From the NCBI GenBank assembly GCA_047967505.1, contig CM106539.1: 64,000 nucleotides of DNA; one strand, given 5' to 3'. How positions within the stretch are numbered: the stretch's first letter is position 1; each line of letters opens with the position of its first letter. A model generated the notes under the pieces. That model was not told the DNA's origin. It did not search any database and saw only the letters and a program-made list of their open reading frames with translations. The translations under genes were made by a program, and so were the position numbers. Below are positions 34,342 through 46,608 of this stretch, in pieces. The DNA is from Dipteris shenzhenensis. Lineage: Eukaryota > Polypodiophyta > Polypodiopsida > Gleicheniales.

Positions 34342-34693
34342 TGTTGAGATATCGAGCTCCACTCACGATATGCCAGGGTGACCGTTGTGCATTTATGTCA
34401 CCAACTTGTTAGCTACAGATGCGGTTGGTACACCGCCCACGAATAATAGCTGGATGACAGCTATCCTTATCTACACTAGTTCGTGGCTCAGTTCGTATGC
34501 CACCTTAGTGAGTTGAGTTTGGTTTGAGACCCACATATAGGGTTCTTCTATTTCTTTGTACTAGAGTTCTTTTGGCTTTCACAACTAAGAAGAGGAAAAC
34601 TATTTTCAGCCTCCACCTTTGTGTGTATTCCCCCATTGTGCATGTGAGAAAGCTGCAAGTGAGACTCCTTTCCTCTCTCCCACTATCTTCACA
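34342..34693 (+). repeat. Copia-B 5' LTR
   Basis: Starts TGTTGAGATATCG and ends CTTCACA, directly followed by the primer-binding site at 34694. It is 352 bp long and is 21 bp longer than the 3' LTR because of one segment after GACCGTTGTG. Confidence 0.93.
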
Positions 34694-35191
34694 TGGTATC
34701 AGAGCCTTGTTCGTGGTAAGGAGCTCAAGAAAGCAAACCAAGTTCGCAGTTTCCTGGTAAGAGGACTAGTGTTGCTTTCCTTTTTTGAGTTTGGGAGCAA
34801 ATCTCTGCAGGTAGCATAGCCGGAAGTGCAAGAGTGCACTGTCTCAGATTGAGACGCCCTTCGTAGTGTGACTTCATTTTTCTAATTCGAGGTCATTTCG
34901 GGGCCCATTTTGGAGGCGGAAGTTCTCCACAGGCACTCTGAAAAAGGCCCTGTTTTTGCTGTGTGACCACTGTTCTACAGTTCAGTGAAAAGTTGCCGTA
35001 GAAATTGCATCATGTGCCTGTACGCAGAGATATTGGGAGTTGCAGAATCATGCTTGTTGCCTGTTGATGCAAAATCGTCACTAGGAAGTGACTATGTGGT
35101 GAAATACCACTTTCGTCAGTTTTGCAGATCTGCCCGTGTGAGGCAAAAGCTGTGTTTTTTGCAGTGACAGAATATTTTGCAGTGTTTTGTA

Positions 35192-36010
35192 ATGGCATTT
35201 GATTCTCTTTCATAGATTGTCATTGAAAAGCTTGACAAGAACAACTTCCAAGCATGGAAGTTTAGAATGACAAATTTCCTTATGGGAAAATGCTATTGGG
35301 AGTTCATTACAGGAAATGAAGAAGAACCTATTCTTCCTAATGTTCCCAATCAACAGGAAATGCAGGCATTTAAAGGATGGCATGAGAGAGCCAGGAAAGT
35401 TATGTACTGGCTGTCTATCAGTATTTTGGACTCCATGATTGTGCATATTCAGGATGCAAGTACGCCAAAGGAGGCATGGGATACTTTGGCAAAAATGTAC
35501 AGCACAAATACGCAAGCCAGGAAAATGCAGCTCAAGCAGGAAGCTCAAGCAGGAGCTGCACAATGTGCAAAGAGAAAATATGAGCATCAATGACTACCAC
35601 ATGAAGGTGAAGAAAATTGCGGATGCACTTGCTTCCATTGGGTCACCAGTGGATGATGACGATTTAGTTTCTGTGACCTTGAATGGTCTAGGAAAGGATT
35701 ATGCACAATTCCGGACATCCATTGCCGTCCGTGAAAAATTTCCTGATTTTGAGGAGTTGATTGCTCTTCTAATTTCTGAAGAGCAGAGAAATGGTGGTGC
35801 ATCTTCTTCAATAGGAACTTCAAAAGAAATTGTCTTCTACTCAAATGCTGGCAGAGGTAGAGGCAGAGGTAGAGGAGGCCGATCTGTAGGCCGTGGTAGA
35901 AATCAGAATATGCAGCAAATGCAAGAAAAGGCCAAAATGCAAACAGCAATGTTGAATGCTACTACTGTGGTAAAATGGGGCATATGGCTAAAGACTGCTA
36001 CAAAAAGCAG
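35192..36010 (+). pseudogene. gag: Copia-B gag
   Basis: ATG at 35192 is followed by a TAG at codon 8 (35213), after which the frame shows VIEKLDKNNFQAWKFRM, the gag N-terminal signature, and TPKEAWDTLAKMY. A 13-bp tandem duplication near 35535 (CTCAAGCAGGAAG repeated) shifts the frame, which continues as NMSINDYHMKVKKIADALA and LISEEQRNG, then an RGRGRGRGG run. A one-base loss near 35935 shifts it again before the zinc knuckle CYYCGKMGHMAKDC (about 35957-35998). These three lesions are enough to block the product. Confidence 0.9.
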
Positions 36011-39000
36011 AATGACATCATGAATGGAAAATTGCAGCAAGGCAATTATGCATCCTCTAGTAGACAGGGTGATGACAGAAATGAGCATTTGTTTATGGTG
36101 CAGCATATGACAAATGCTGTGACAAGTGCAGAAGAAAGCAATGGTGTGTGGTATGTTGACTCAGGTGCATCAAACCACATGACAGGTCATGCTGAATGGA
36201 TGCAGGATGCAAGGAAAATGGAAAAACTAGGATTTGTGGAGAGTGGTGATGATACTGCACATCCTATTATGCAGATTGGCAAAATTCCTTTGTCTATGCA
36301 GGATGGGAAAAAGAAATACTTGTCTGATATATTTCATGTCCCGAACATCACCAAGAACCTGGTTTCTGTTGGTCAGATGGTTGAGCAGGGCTTGCAGGTC
36401 AGATTTAATCCTCATGGATGCTTTGTTGAGGATATGAAAAATAATGGCCGCTTGATAGCAAAAGGAAAGAAGAAGGGCAGGATGTTTACATTGGATGCGG
36501 ACATGCCTGAATTGAGTGCAGCAATGTTTGCACATGGGATCGGTGTAGTTGCAGATATTGATATCTGGCACAAACGCATTGGTCATGTTAATATACAGCG
36601 ACTTAAATCAATGCAAGCCCAAAATATTGTTGCAGGATTGCCTAAATTCAAGGTTGCAGAAATGCACAAGGTTTGTGAAGCCTGTCAATTTGGGAAACAA
36701 GCAAGGAAACCTTTTCCTAGGCATGTTCAAGAGAGTAAAAAGCCATTGGAATTAATCCACTCTGATGTGTGGACTACTAAAGCTGCATCTATTGGTGGCT
36801 GTCACTATTTTGTCACATTTATTGATGACTTTAGCAGAAAACTTTGGGTGTATTTTATGAAAAAGAAAAGTGAAGTGTTTGGGCACTTCAAAGCTTTCAA
36901 AGCTATGGTTGAAAAAGAAACAGGCCTGCAAATAAAATGCCTAAGGTCAGATGGAGGGGGAGAGTACCTCTCAAATGAGTTTGCAAGGTTCTTGCAGGAG
37001 CATGGTATAAAGCAGCAATATTCATGCAGTCATACCCCACAGCAAAATGGAATTGCAGAAAGGAAAAACAGGCATATTGGAGAGGGATCTCGAGCTATGC
37101 TAAATGAAAAAGATCTACCAGATTATTATTGGGCTGAAGGAGTTGCTACAGCAGTTTATATAATGAACATCACTCCCACTACAGCAATACATGGCATGAC
37201 GCCAGAGGAGATGTATACTAGTAGGAAACTAGACATTTCTCATTTGAAAATTTTTGGTTGCATTGCCTATGTTCATGTGCCAGATGAGTTGAGGTCCAAG
37301 TTGGATCCAAAGGCTAAGAAGTGCATCTTTATTGGTTATTCTCTGCAGCAGAAAGGGTATAGATGCTATAACCCTTCTACACGTAAGTTCACAGTGAGCA
37401 GAGATGTTGTTTTTTATGAGATGAGTAGCTGGTATAAACCAGTAAATGTGATGATTGATGTAGATGCACAAAATGGTAATGCTACACAAAATTCACAGCA
37501 GCAATCACAAAATATCAGTGGACCTGCAATGTCCTCTAGCAGTGGTTCACATACTTCGCCATGGATAGGTAGATTGAGATCAGGAGAATCTCCTCAAAGC
37601 AATGCAGATAGTTGTATGCAGGTATCACGAAAAGGAAAGGAGAAGGTAGATCAGCGAATGCAGGTCACTCTTATGTGGATGGTGAATGCAGTGGCTCAGA
37701 GTAGAGCATTGATGATGAGTTGAGTATTCCTTCTATTGTTACACCTAGAGTAAGGAAGACCAGGGATGTTTTGAGAGCACCTGGAAGTGAGTTTATTTTG
37801 GCAGGTCTACCAGGGTTAGGTATCCTGTGGATAGGCTGAAATATGATGGATTTACAGCCATTCACTATGCCTATATGGTCAAAGTGATACAGGAACTAGA
37901 ACCCACTTCTTTTGAGCAAGCCATGGGAAATGAAAAATGGGAGAAAGCCATGGATGAAGAAATGGATGCCTTGGATGCAAATGCTACCTGGGAATTGGTG
38001 CCTTTGCCTAAAGACAAGAATGCAATTGGTTGTAAGTGGGTTTATAAGATCAAGCACAATGCAGATGGTTCTGTGAATAGATACAAGGTATGCACAGACA
38101 TATGGCATTGATTATGAAGAAACTTTCAGCCCTGTTGCAAGGATGGCAACCGTAAGAGCAGCCATTGCTATGGCTGCATCAAAGGGATGGTCTTTACATC
38201 AGATGGATGTAAAGAATGCCTTCTTGCATGGTGATTTGCAAGAAGAGGTCTTTATGGAGCAGCCAGCAGGTTATGTTCATGCTATTCATCCTGAGTTTGT
38301 TTGCAAGTTGAAGAAAGCCTTGTATGGCTTGAAGCAAGCACCTAGAGCATGGTCTGACAAGATAGGACAGTATCTTGTCACTATTGGCTTTCAGATTTCC
38401 AAGGCAGATTTCTCACTCTATGTGAGAAAAACAAAGAAAGGGATTATGCTGCTTGTCATTTATGTTGATGATTTGATCATCACAGGTGATAGTGATGAAG
38501 ATATCCTTCATGTGAAAATGCTATTGAGGCAGAAGTTTGAGATGAAGGATTTGGGAGAACTACGTTATTTCTTGGGCATTGAGGTGATTAGATCACCAAG
38601 TGGGATACAGCTCTTGCAGAGGCAGTATGGACTGGACATGCTATCCAAATATGGGATGACAGGCTGTAAGCCTATTTCAGTCCTTTGGAGCAGAATGTGA
38701 AGCTGATCGCCGATGCAGGTGAGCTTCTAGAAGACCCTACTATGTACAGACGCATAGTAGGAAGTTTGATTTACATGACTATTACCAGGCTGGATTTGAG
38801 CTATGCTGTTGGGTTGGTAAGTCAGTTTATGCAGGCTCCAAGGAAACCGCATTTGGATGCAGCTAGACGCATACTCAGGTATGTGAAGTCCACATTGCAG
38901 TATGGACTATTTTATGAGGCTGGGGTTCAGATACAGTTGCATGGATACACTGATGCTGATTGGGCTGGTAGTATTTCTGATAGATGATCTACTAGTGGAT

Positions 39001-39461
39001 ATGTGTTCTCTTTTGGGAGTGCTGCAGTCACTTGGAGCAGCAAGAAACAGCCTACAATTGCCTTGTCGAGCACAGAGGCTGAGTACAGGGGTGTAGCAAT
39101 GGCTGCATGTGAGGTAGCTTGGTTGCATAAGCTACTCTATGATATGCATCAGTCTACAGATGGGCCAGTTGTCATTTATTGTGACAACATGAGCAGCATA
39201 CACTTGGCAAAGAACCCAGTCTTTCATGCTAGAACAAAGCACATTGAGGTGCATTATCACTATGTGCTGGAGAAGGTTTTACTAGGTCTTATTGATCTAG
39301 TTTATGTCAGCACAGAGGATCAGGTAGCTGACATATTCACGAAAGCATTGGGCGTAGAGAAGCTGCGCAAGTTCAGAGACCTGCTTGGTGTGCAAGAATT
39401 GGGATTGAGCTCGAGGGGGAGTGTTGAGATATCGAGCTCCACTCGCGATATGCCAGGGTGA
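35975..39461 (+). pseudogene. pol: Copia-B pol (protease-integrase-RT-RNase H)
   Basis: A 582-codon open stretch (35975-37723) carries the zinc knuckle end, protease WYVDSGASNHMTGH, pre-integrase IWHKRIGHVN ... CEACQFGK, integrase core FIDDFSRKLWVYF, RSDGGGEY and QQNGIAERK, and the integrase C-terminus. The frame breaks near 37715. RT resumes at 37827 (ATWELVPLPKDKNAIGCKWVYKIK). A short deletion near 38087 removes residues after NRYK and shifts the frame. RT continues from 38143 with QMDVKNAFLHGDLQEEVFMEQP and YVDDLIITG (38461). Another shift occurs near 38690, and a TGA at 38985-38987 (CGA in relatives) interrupts RNase H (DADWAGSIS; LSSTEAEYRGVAM). The last open frame runs past the polypurine tract into the 3' LTR and stops at 39461. 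This is the best-preserved retrotransposon here, but it is not functional. Confidence 0.92.
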
Positions 39462-39752
39462 CCGTTGTTAGCTACAGATGCGGTTGGGACACTGCCCACG
39501 AATAATAGCTGGATGACAACTATCCTTATCTACACTAGTTCGTGGCTCAATTAGTATGCTACCTTAGTGAGTTGAGTTTGGTTTGAGACCCACATATAGG
39601 GTTCTTCTATTTCTTTGTACTAGAGTTCTTTTGGCTTTCACAACTAAGAAGAGGAAAACTATTTTTAGCCTCCACTTTTGTGTGTATTCCCCCATTGTGC
39701 ATGTGAGAAAGCTGCAAGTGAGACTCCTTCCCTCTCTCCCACTATCTTCATA
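39422..39752 (+). repeat. Copia-B 3' LTR
   Basis: Starts TGTTGAGATATCG. Its end reads CTTCATA, a one-base change from the CACA end of the 5' LTR, and is followed by GATTA. It is 331 bp, with a 21-bp deletion after GACCGTTGT. Confidence 0.92.
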
Positions 39753-39757
39753 GATTA

Positions 39758-42700
39758 TGGGGAATTGAAGAAGGACTGAGCATTACATTCCATCACACCC
39801 CTTTAATGGAAATGTCCTTCCTCTGCGTCAAACCAAGAGCTAACTAGTCAGTGTTTCTCGAATAGCTCTTTACCAAGTGGTTTGGTATATATGTCTGCAA
39901 CATTCTCTTTGCTATCACAATGCTGCAGTGTGATGTCACCTAGTAACACTCTTTCTCTGATGAAGTGCTCTCTGACATCAATGTGCTTCGTCCTAGAGTG
40001 ATATACTGGATTTTTGGCCAATGCTTGAGCCGATTGATTATCATAGTATATTGTTGTTGGCTTTAACTCAGGCTTTAACTCATCAAAGTAATGTATTTCT
40101 GGCAATAGTCTTCTAAGCCATATAGCCTCACATGCACCTGTAGTGAGTGCTCTATATTCTGCTTCAGTCGAAGACAAAGAAACAGTTGGCTATTTGTTTG
40201 ACAACCATGATATAGCACCTTGACCAAGGAAAAATGCATATCCCTGTGTCGATCTCCTAGTCTCATGATCTCCGGCATAGTCATATCATAGTATCCATGC
40301 AACTATGGATGACTTCCTCTGTATTCTATCACAAACTGTCTTGTACCTCTGATGTATCTCAAGACTCTTTTGGCTTCATTCCAGTGATATTGTTTTGGAT
40401 TTGCCATAGACTGTGCTAGTGAGCTTACTGCATAACAAATATCTGCCATGTGATTGTTAGACATATAAGAGATCCGATGAGCTGCCTATAGTATCTGTCA
40501 TTGACTATAGGCTTTTCTGAATCTTTAGTAAGTTTCAAACTCTGTTCCATTGGAGTGGCTGCAATCTTGCAATCTGCCATATGAAACTTCTTTAGGAGAC
40601 TATCAACATACTTGAGCTGACTCATGAATGTGCTATCTGAATCTCTCCAGAACTCAATTCCAAGACAATAGTGTATAAGTCCAAGATCTTTCATGTCGAA
40701 CTCGGTAGATAAGTCTTATTTCAATTTTCTAATGAAGCTATCCTTGCTTCCTATCACAATTAGATCATCTACATATAAAAGTGCAATAGTAATGTCTTCC
40801 CCTTGAACTTTGTAGTAGAGAGTATGATCTGCATTGGATTTCATGTATCCCAGATCAGCAAAATACTTGTCAATTCTGTTGTACCAACTTCTAGGTGCTT
40901 TCTTCAAGCCGTAGAGAGTTTTCTTGAGATGGCAAACCTTATTCTCCTTTCTTGGTTCAACATAACCTGCTGGTTGTTGCATGTAGACTTCCTTGTCTAG
41001 ATAACCATTGAGAAATGCATTATTGACATCGAGCTGATACACATTCCATTTGCTGAGTGTCACTAGTGATATCAAGAACCGTATGGATTCCATCTTTGCT
41101 ACTGGAGCATAAGTCTCATCATAGTCTTGACCATAATGCTGTGCAAATCCTTTTGCAACTAATCTGGCTTTGTATCTCTGAATACTGCCATCTGGATTGT
41201 ACTTCACTTTGTATACCCATTTGTTTGCTATGGCCTTCTTTCCTGGTGGAAGGTCACATAATTCCCAAGTATTATTCTTATACAAAGCATCCATTTCTTC
41301 ATTCATAGCAGTTTGCCATTCTGGCTTGTCTACTGCATCTTCAAAGTACACTGGCTCTTCTATAGCCATGATGGTAGTCATAAGAGCATAGTTGGTGGTT
41401 TCCACATGAATTGCTTTGCCTTTCTGAGCATATGTCAATCTGGCTGGAGGTCTACTTTCCCTAGTAGACCGTCTGAGCTACTGTGGCTCTGCTTGGGGTG
41501 TTGTTGGCAATTCTTGCTCTTCTTCATCAACCTGTTCTGTAGATGACTGTGAAGTCAATGCTTCTATCTCCTATGTAGGTGAGGTTTTCCATTCTGATTC
41601 CTCATCAAAGATTACATCTTTGGAGATAATGACTTTGCGGTTGATGGGGTCATACAATTTGTATGCTTTGCTTTCTTCATTGTAGCCAACCATGATGCAT
41701 TTGTGTGACTTTGCATCCAATTTTCTGCAATGATGATCATGTATGTGGGCATATGCTATGCAACCAAATATGCAGAGATGCCCAATGCATGGCTTGTGTC
41801 CAGTGAATGCTTCATAAGGAGTCATACCCTGTATCAGTTCAATAGGAAGCCGATTAAGCAAGTAGTTAGCTGTAGCTATTGCTTTTGCCCAGTACTGATT
41901 CAAAAGATGCTTTTCACTAAGCATTGCTCTAGCACTGTCTACTAAAGTCCCATTCTTCCTTTTAGCTCTTGCATTCTGCTGAGGAGTATTTGCACATGTG
42001 AATTGTCTTCGAATGCCGTGATTTCTGCAAAAGTTCATGAATGCTAAAGACATGTATTCACCTCCTCTGTCTGATCTCATGACCTTGATCTTTTTGCCTG
42101 TCTGGTTTTCTACCATGGCTTTGAATTCTTGAAATCTAGAAAACACTTCAAATTTCTCTTTCAGAAAGTAGACCCAACAATATATGTTGTAGTCGTCGAT
42201 AAAGGTCAAGTAATAAAGTGAACCATTGATGCTACGGGTTTGGGCATAACCCCATACATCTGTATGTATCAAATCAAGAATAGCTCGTGCACGAGAGGTA
42301 CTTCTAACAAAGTTGGTTGCTTTTGTTTACCGAAGCAGCATGCTTCACAAACTTTTCCAAGAAACTGTAGTTTCGGAATCCCAATTGCCATATTCTGATT
42401 CTTGAGATCTAACAGGTACTTGAAGTTGACATGACCATATCTCTTGTGCCATTTTGCAGATAGTGGCATCTATTGCATTTGAGCTGACATGGCATGCTTA
42501 TTTGGTACTGTAGCTAGCATTTTGTATAAGCGTCCTTCTTTGACACCTTTTACTACTAGCTGACATCTTTTGGATTTTTCTCTGATAATGCATTCATCAC
42601 CATCGAAGATGACTTTGTAATTGTGTTCAGTCATTTGATCTACTGACAAAAGGTTCTTGCTGAGCTTCGAAACATAGAGCACATCTTTGACTAATCCTTT

Positions 42701-43953
42701 TGTACCAATGAAATTGTTCATAGGGATAACACCTGTCCCTTGAACTAGTTTCGGTGTATTGTCTGTTGTGTAGATGACATTTTTCTGTCCTTCTAATGGT
42801 TTCATCTCTGTGAACCATTCCTAATGATTTGTCGTATGAGATGATGCACCGCTGTTGATGTACCAAGGATCCTATTCCACTTGGTCGACTTAATAGCTGT
42901 AATCCTCTTTGGGATTAAAATTAGTGTACACTGTATCAGTCTGATGCAATTTCTTGCTTGCAAGAAACATATTTCCATGTTCATTTGCAAAATGACTGTG
43001 ACTAGAATATCCACCATGATGATTTCCTCTGCATCGGGAATTCCCTCGATTACTGCTGGATTGACCTCCTTGGTCGTACTGCTTCTTGCGGCAATCTCTT
43101 TCATAGTGTCCAAACTTGTGACAGTAGTTGCACTGAATGTTTGACACATTGGTGGATGCATTCCCTCGTCCTTGGAATCTTCCTCGGTTGGAATGATTTC
43201 CTCTTTTCTGATTCTGATGTTGCTGAGGATGATGCTGATGCTGCTGCTGACTTTGATTTTGTTGATGATGACCACTTTTCTGATATGATCTACCTTTGCC
43301 TCTGCCTTTGCTTCTATTTGAAGCTGTGAATGCCTGATCATTAGAATTACCTTTAGGTGCTTGAATGGCCTGAGTCGTGAGTTCTTCACCAAGTAGGATT
43401 GATTGACGTTCTTCCAGTGTCGGAATTTGTCGTTGGATGGCAATACTCTGGACTAGATTCTCGTATCCCTCTCCTAGTCCATTTAAGATTACTTAAACCA
43501 TTTTTGCGGGGTTCATAGTCTCTCCTGCTATTGCAAGTTGATTGTTGTAGTCTTTTATGCGGAGTACATAAGCATGACCAGTCTCATTGCTGTTGCGAAA
43601 ACTCTGGTTGATCTGGTTTCTCAAGGTGAGAATCCTGGATGTATTTTTGGACTCGTAGAGAGCTGCAAACATATCCCATGCTTATTTTGATTTATTGACT
43701 GTGTTGAGTTGTCCTAGCATGACATCTTGCACATTCTGCTTGATCAGGTGATAGGCATTTTGTCTTTCTTATCCCATTCTGCTTGAGCTTGGCCAATGGC
43801 AGGATCTGCTACTGGTGCAAAAACTATTTGTGTAGCTGTAGATCCCAATGTAGATCCCATTGCTGGTGCTGTGACTTTTGTTCTTTTGAAGTGCTGGGTC
43901 AGATGCATTGATGTAGAGGCAAATGTGCATGAAGGAAGTGGTTTTGTTGACAA
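39758..43953 (-). pseudogene. Copia family-C gag-pol, minus strand, 5'-truncated
   Basis: Reading right to left: a gag remnant (QAEWDKKDK, frameshift near 43755, then VQDVMLGQLNTVNKSK, RNQINQSFRNSNETGHAYVLRIKDYNNQ), a Gln/His/Gly-rich part, zinc knuckle CNYCHKFGHYERDC (about 43135-43094), a protease remnant reading WYINSGASSHTTNH so the catalytic Asp is Asn, pre-integrase KWHKRYGHVN ... CEACCFGKQ, integrase with FIDDYNIYCWVYF and RSDRGGEYMS (about 42272-41571), RT with NKWVYKVKYNPDG, VYQLDVNNAFLNGYL and LLYVDDLIVIG (41438-40716), and RNase H with LSSTEAEYRAL and TKPLGKELFEKH (to 39848). Many stops. The N-terminal gag signature and 5' LTR are absent or unrecognisable. Confidence 0.88.
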
Positions 43954-44790
43954 GGCTTAAATGCGAGCGTAACTTGTGTTGAAATGTGCATGTGATGTAA
44001 CGAGCGCATAGAGCATGAAAAAATGAGCGACTTTTCCTTTTGGAGCGCCCTCAAATTCTTCCTGGATCAAGAGATACGACTTGATCTAGGTGGAGGGGCA
44101 AAAGGAGTGCAAATGTGCTCAATGAGTATGTGTCATTATGAGTCACATGCAGTGATGATGTGGCACTGTGCCTAACAAGAGGTGTGCATGTGAAGGTCTG
44201 TGTTGAGGTGGCAGGAGTGGTCACATGAAGTGACTGTGAAGCACTGTGTGTGCCTACAGAGGTCAATGCTGACTGGACAGCTAAGGTGGCACTACTGAGG
44301 TGGCACAGATGATGATGTCAGTAAGGTGACATGGTAATGCTGATGTGGCCATTGCTGTGGCAATGAGGATAAGAGTGCCACGTGTCAAATTCTTAACCAC
44401 ACTTCTCTATGGTGACCCAACCATGGGTTAACAACTAACCAGCCTTATCCACTTTGTAACTAGGTTTACGGTACCCGGGTTAACCTAACTGATTTGGATA
44501 AGGGGTGCCACATGTGGAGTCACTATATACCACGTGTCTTCAAGTGTTGTATCAGAATCTTGTGAAGATTCCGTCATGTTGAAGCATAGGAGCAGTCCGG
44601 TTGAGGTGAGCTATTTTGTTGTTGTATGGAGAGGCTTTCAGCGTGGCTGGAGCCGTTTGCAATTGGAGAGGCTATAGAGCCTTTAGTCGTCTGTCGTCTG
44701 TGGTTCGCATTGTGGTAGATGGCTAGTTGTAGGAGTCACTGAGGAGGCCATCGAAGCTTCTCCCATGAAAAAAAAGCTTAACATGATTTG
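43954..44790. promoter_or_regulatory. promoter-like or LTR-like segment of unknown origin
   Basis: This segment follows the truncated gag end of Copia-C. It holds ACGT-core boxes (GCCACGTGTC near 44379 and ACCACGTGTC near 44530) either side of an ACTATATACC TATA-like site (about 44522). A later stretch (GCCATCGAAGCTTCT at about 44748) also occurs at the same relative position in the Copia-A LTR after its TATA box. It may be part of an unrelated LTR or the displaced 5' region of Copia-C. No paired copy was found. Confidence 0.3.
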
Positions 44791-45816
44791 CCATACCAAT
44801 CACATTTTTGCATTCTAGCAATCTACTAACATAACTTCTTTAGACTATATTTAAAAAATCCATGTATACTTAAGTAATACATAAGAATCAATCCTTTGAT
44901 AAACTAATTTCCACCTTAGACCCACTAAAATCTCTTAATGAATTAGAGCTACCAATTTAGAATCATTTGAAAATAAGGAATGTAACAACAAGAGACAAAT
45001 CAAAATGACAAGCACCAACCAAAGGATATAAAAAGAGAGCCATCTAAGTTAATAGCCAAGGAACTCAAATTCCTACTCTTTGCTTCCCTTAGATTATATG
45101 TAAAATGTATAAGTGTATTATAGGCTCATACATCAATGAATGAGACCAATCATTTGGTTTGTCTCATTAATGAATGAGACCAATTGCCTGATTAATTAAA
45201 ATTCAATGAGAGAATGAAAACCTACTTTCAACAAGCAAGACCATGTTATATGCTTATAATCATAAGAATCAATCAATAACTAATAATCACTAAATATCCT
45301 AGACTCATCACTCATTCGTTTACACTAAGAAACAATTAGCCCTCCAAGGATTAGAATTAGAACCACAAATTAGCACCATGCTTATTTGTTTACCTAGTTA
45401 GCAACAAAGAAGATTAAATAAGCATTAATCATGAGGTCTAACTTAGAATACAAACTCCGCCTTGAATAGTACAAGACATACAACAACCCTACTTCACTAA
45501 CTAAACCTCTAAAACTAAAATCCTAACTTATATGTAATTCAACAAATAAGACCAACTACACCTCAAACACTAATTATCTAAAACTTTTAAATACCCTTGT
45601 GCAAAACTAGAACCTCAGAAGGGCAAAGGTAGGATCACTCTAAATACCAAAAAATTGACCAACTACACAAATTGCTCTAACAAAAACACAAGGTTTATAT
45701 CATTGACTACTTTGAGTGCCATGCATGTGCAATCCTCTAATGATGTGTCCATAAGCAAATTTTTAGATGGGGGGTCCTCTTTGGACCATCCTATTGTCAA
45801 TCTCCATAAGCACAAG
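44791..45816. other. AT-rich DNA, no gene recognised
   Basis: There are no conserved motifs on either strand. AATGAATGAGACCAAT occurs twice about 37 bases apart near 45135-45185. Confidence 0.4.
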
Positions 45817-45821
45817 CTCTA

Positions 45822-46538
45822 TGTTAGATATCAATGCTCCACTCTCGTGTAACTATGCGGGAACCACTTAACTCTACTTGTAAGCCCCCCATATGAGGAG
45901 AAGGCATTTGAGTAGCTCAGTTATCCAGTAGGTCCTGGTTTGGACACCAGATGGGGGCCATGTGTGGCCTAATGGCTGGACGGCAGATAGAGTTGGCACA
46001 CCGCCAACTAGGCTACATGCAAGTGCGGGAAGGCATCCTTTGACTAACCGCACTGAGGGTAGACGGAGCATTTCCTGGGGCAACCCAACCACTCTCGGGT
46101 TGCGGGGCCCGTTTGGAGCCTCAGATGATCCCGGATGGCTTTGGGGCGAACGGGGCCCATAGGTTAGTTGCTCTATTTTGTGTACCAATTCTATCGTATG
46201 GTCGGTGGCCTCCCCCAATCGACCGTTTTGGGTGGACTAGGTCGGTCACCCAATTGAGCCTAACCGACTACGACTGGTGGCTATATAAGATCAAGCCCAT
46301 GAAGCCCATTTCATCACTGGCTACAGCAACCCTTATTCCTTAGCATTCAGCCTTCGTCTTCTACTGTTTCTAGCATGCCATCGAAGCTTCTTTCACAGGA
46401 GTGCACGGTTGGGAGGCAACGCCATCTATTGTATCAGTTCTACAATAATCAAATTTTTGATTCTCCATACTATCTTGTTTTCTCTCTTGCGTACGAGATC
46501 TTGTTATTTGTTGAGCACAGACATATTATTTTCTTACA
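45822..46538 (+). repeat. Copia-A LTR 4
   Basis: TGTTAGATATC to TTCTTACA, 717 bp, with CTATATAAGA near 46281. It is followed by TGGTATCAGAGCC at 46539. Confidence 0.92.
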
Positions 46539-46608
46539 TGGTATCAGAGCCTGGACTCTAGCAAGAAGATTTGGTAGTGTGTTTCTGTTTGCGAGCAGAT
46601 TGTGAGAG

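Larger units (their letters stand above)
34337..39757 (+). mobile_element. Copia family-B element, complete but decayed, nested in Copia-C
   Basis: LTRs of 352 bp (34342-34693) and 331 bp (39422-39752) flank one internal region. The target duplication GATTA is at 34337-34341 and 39753-39757. The 3' LTR lacks a 21-bp segment present in the 5' LTR, and about ten substitutions separate them by eye. Primer site TGGTATCAGAGCC begins at 34694, and the polypurine tract GAGGGGGAG precedes 39422. The internal region has all Copia domains in order. Insertion lies between the RNase H end and 3' LTR of a minus-strand Copia element, so family B arrived later than family C. Confidence 0.93.

Noticed and set aside
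42802-43443. 213-codon minus-strand open frame
   Set aside because: It is an out-of-frame shadow of the Copia-C gag region. The gag frame is the one carrying the zinc knuckle CNYCHKFGHYERDC.
44051-44266. 71-codon minus-strand frame rich in Thr and Ser
   Set aside because: No motif and no link to the Copia-C gag frame; composition alone is not enough.
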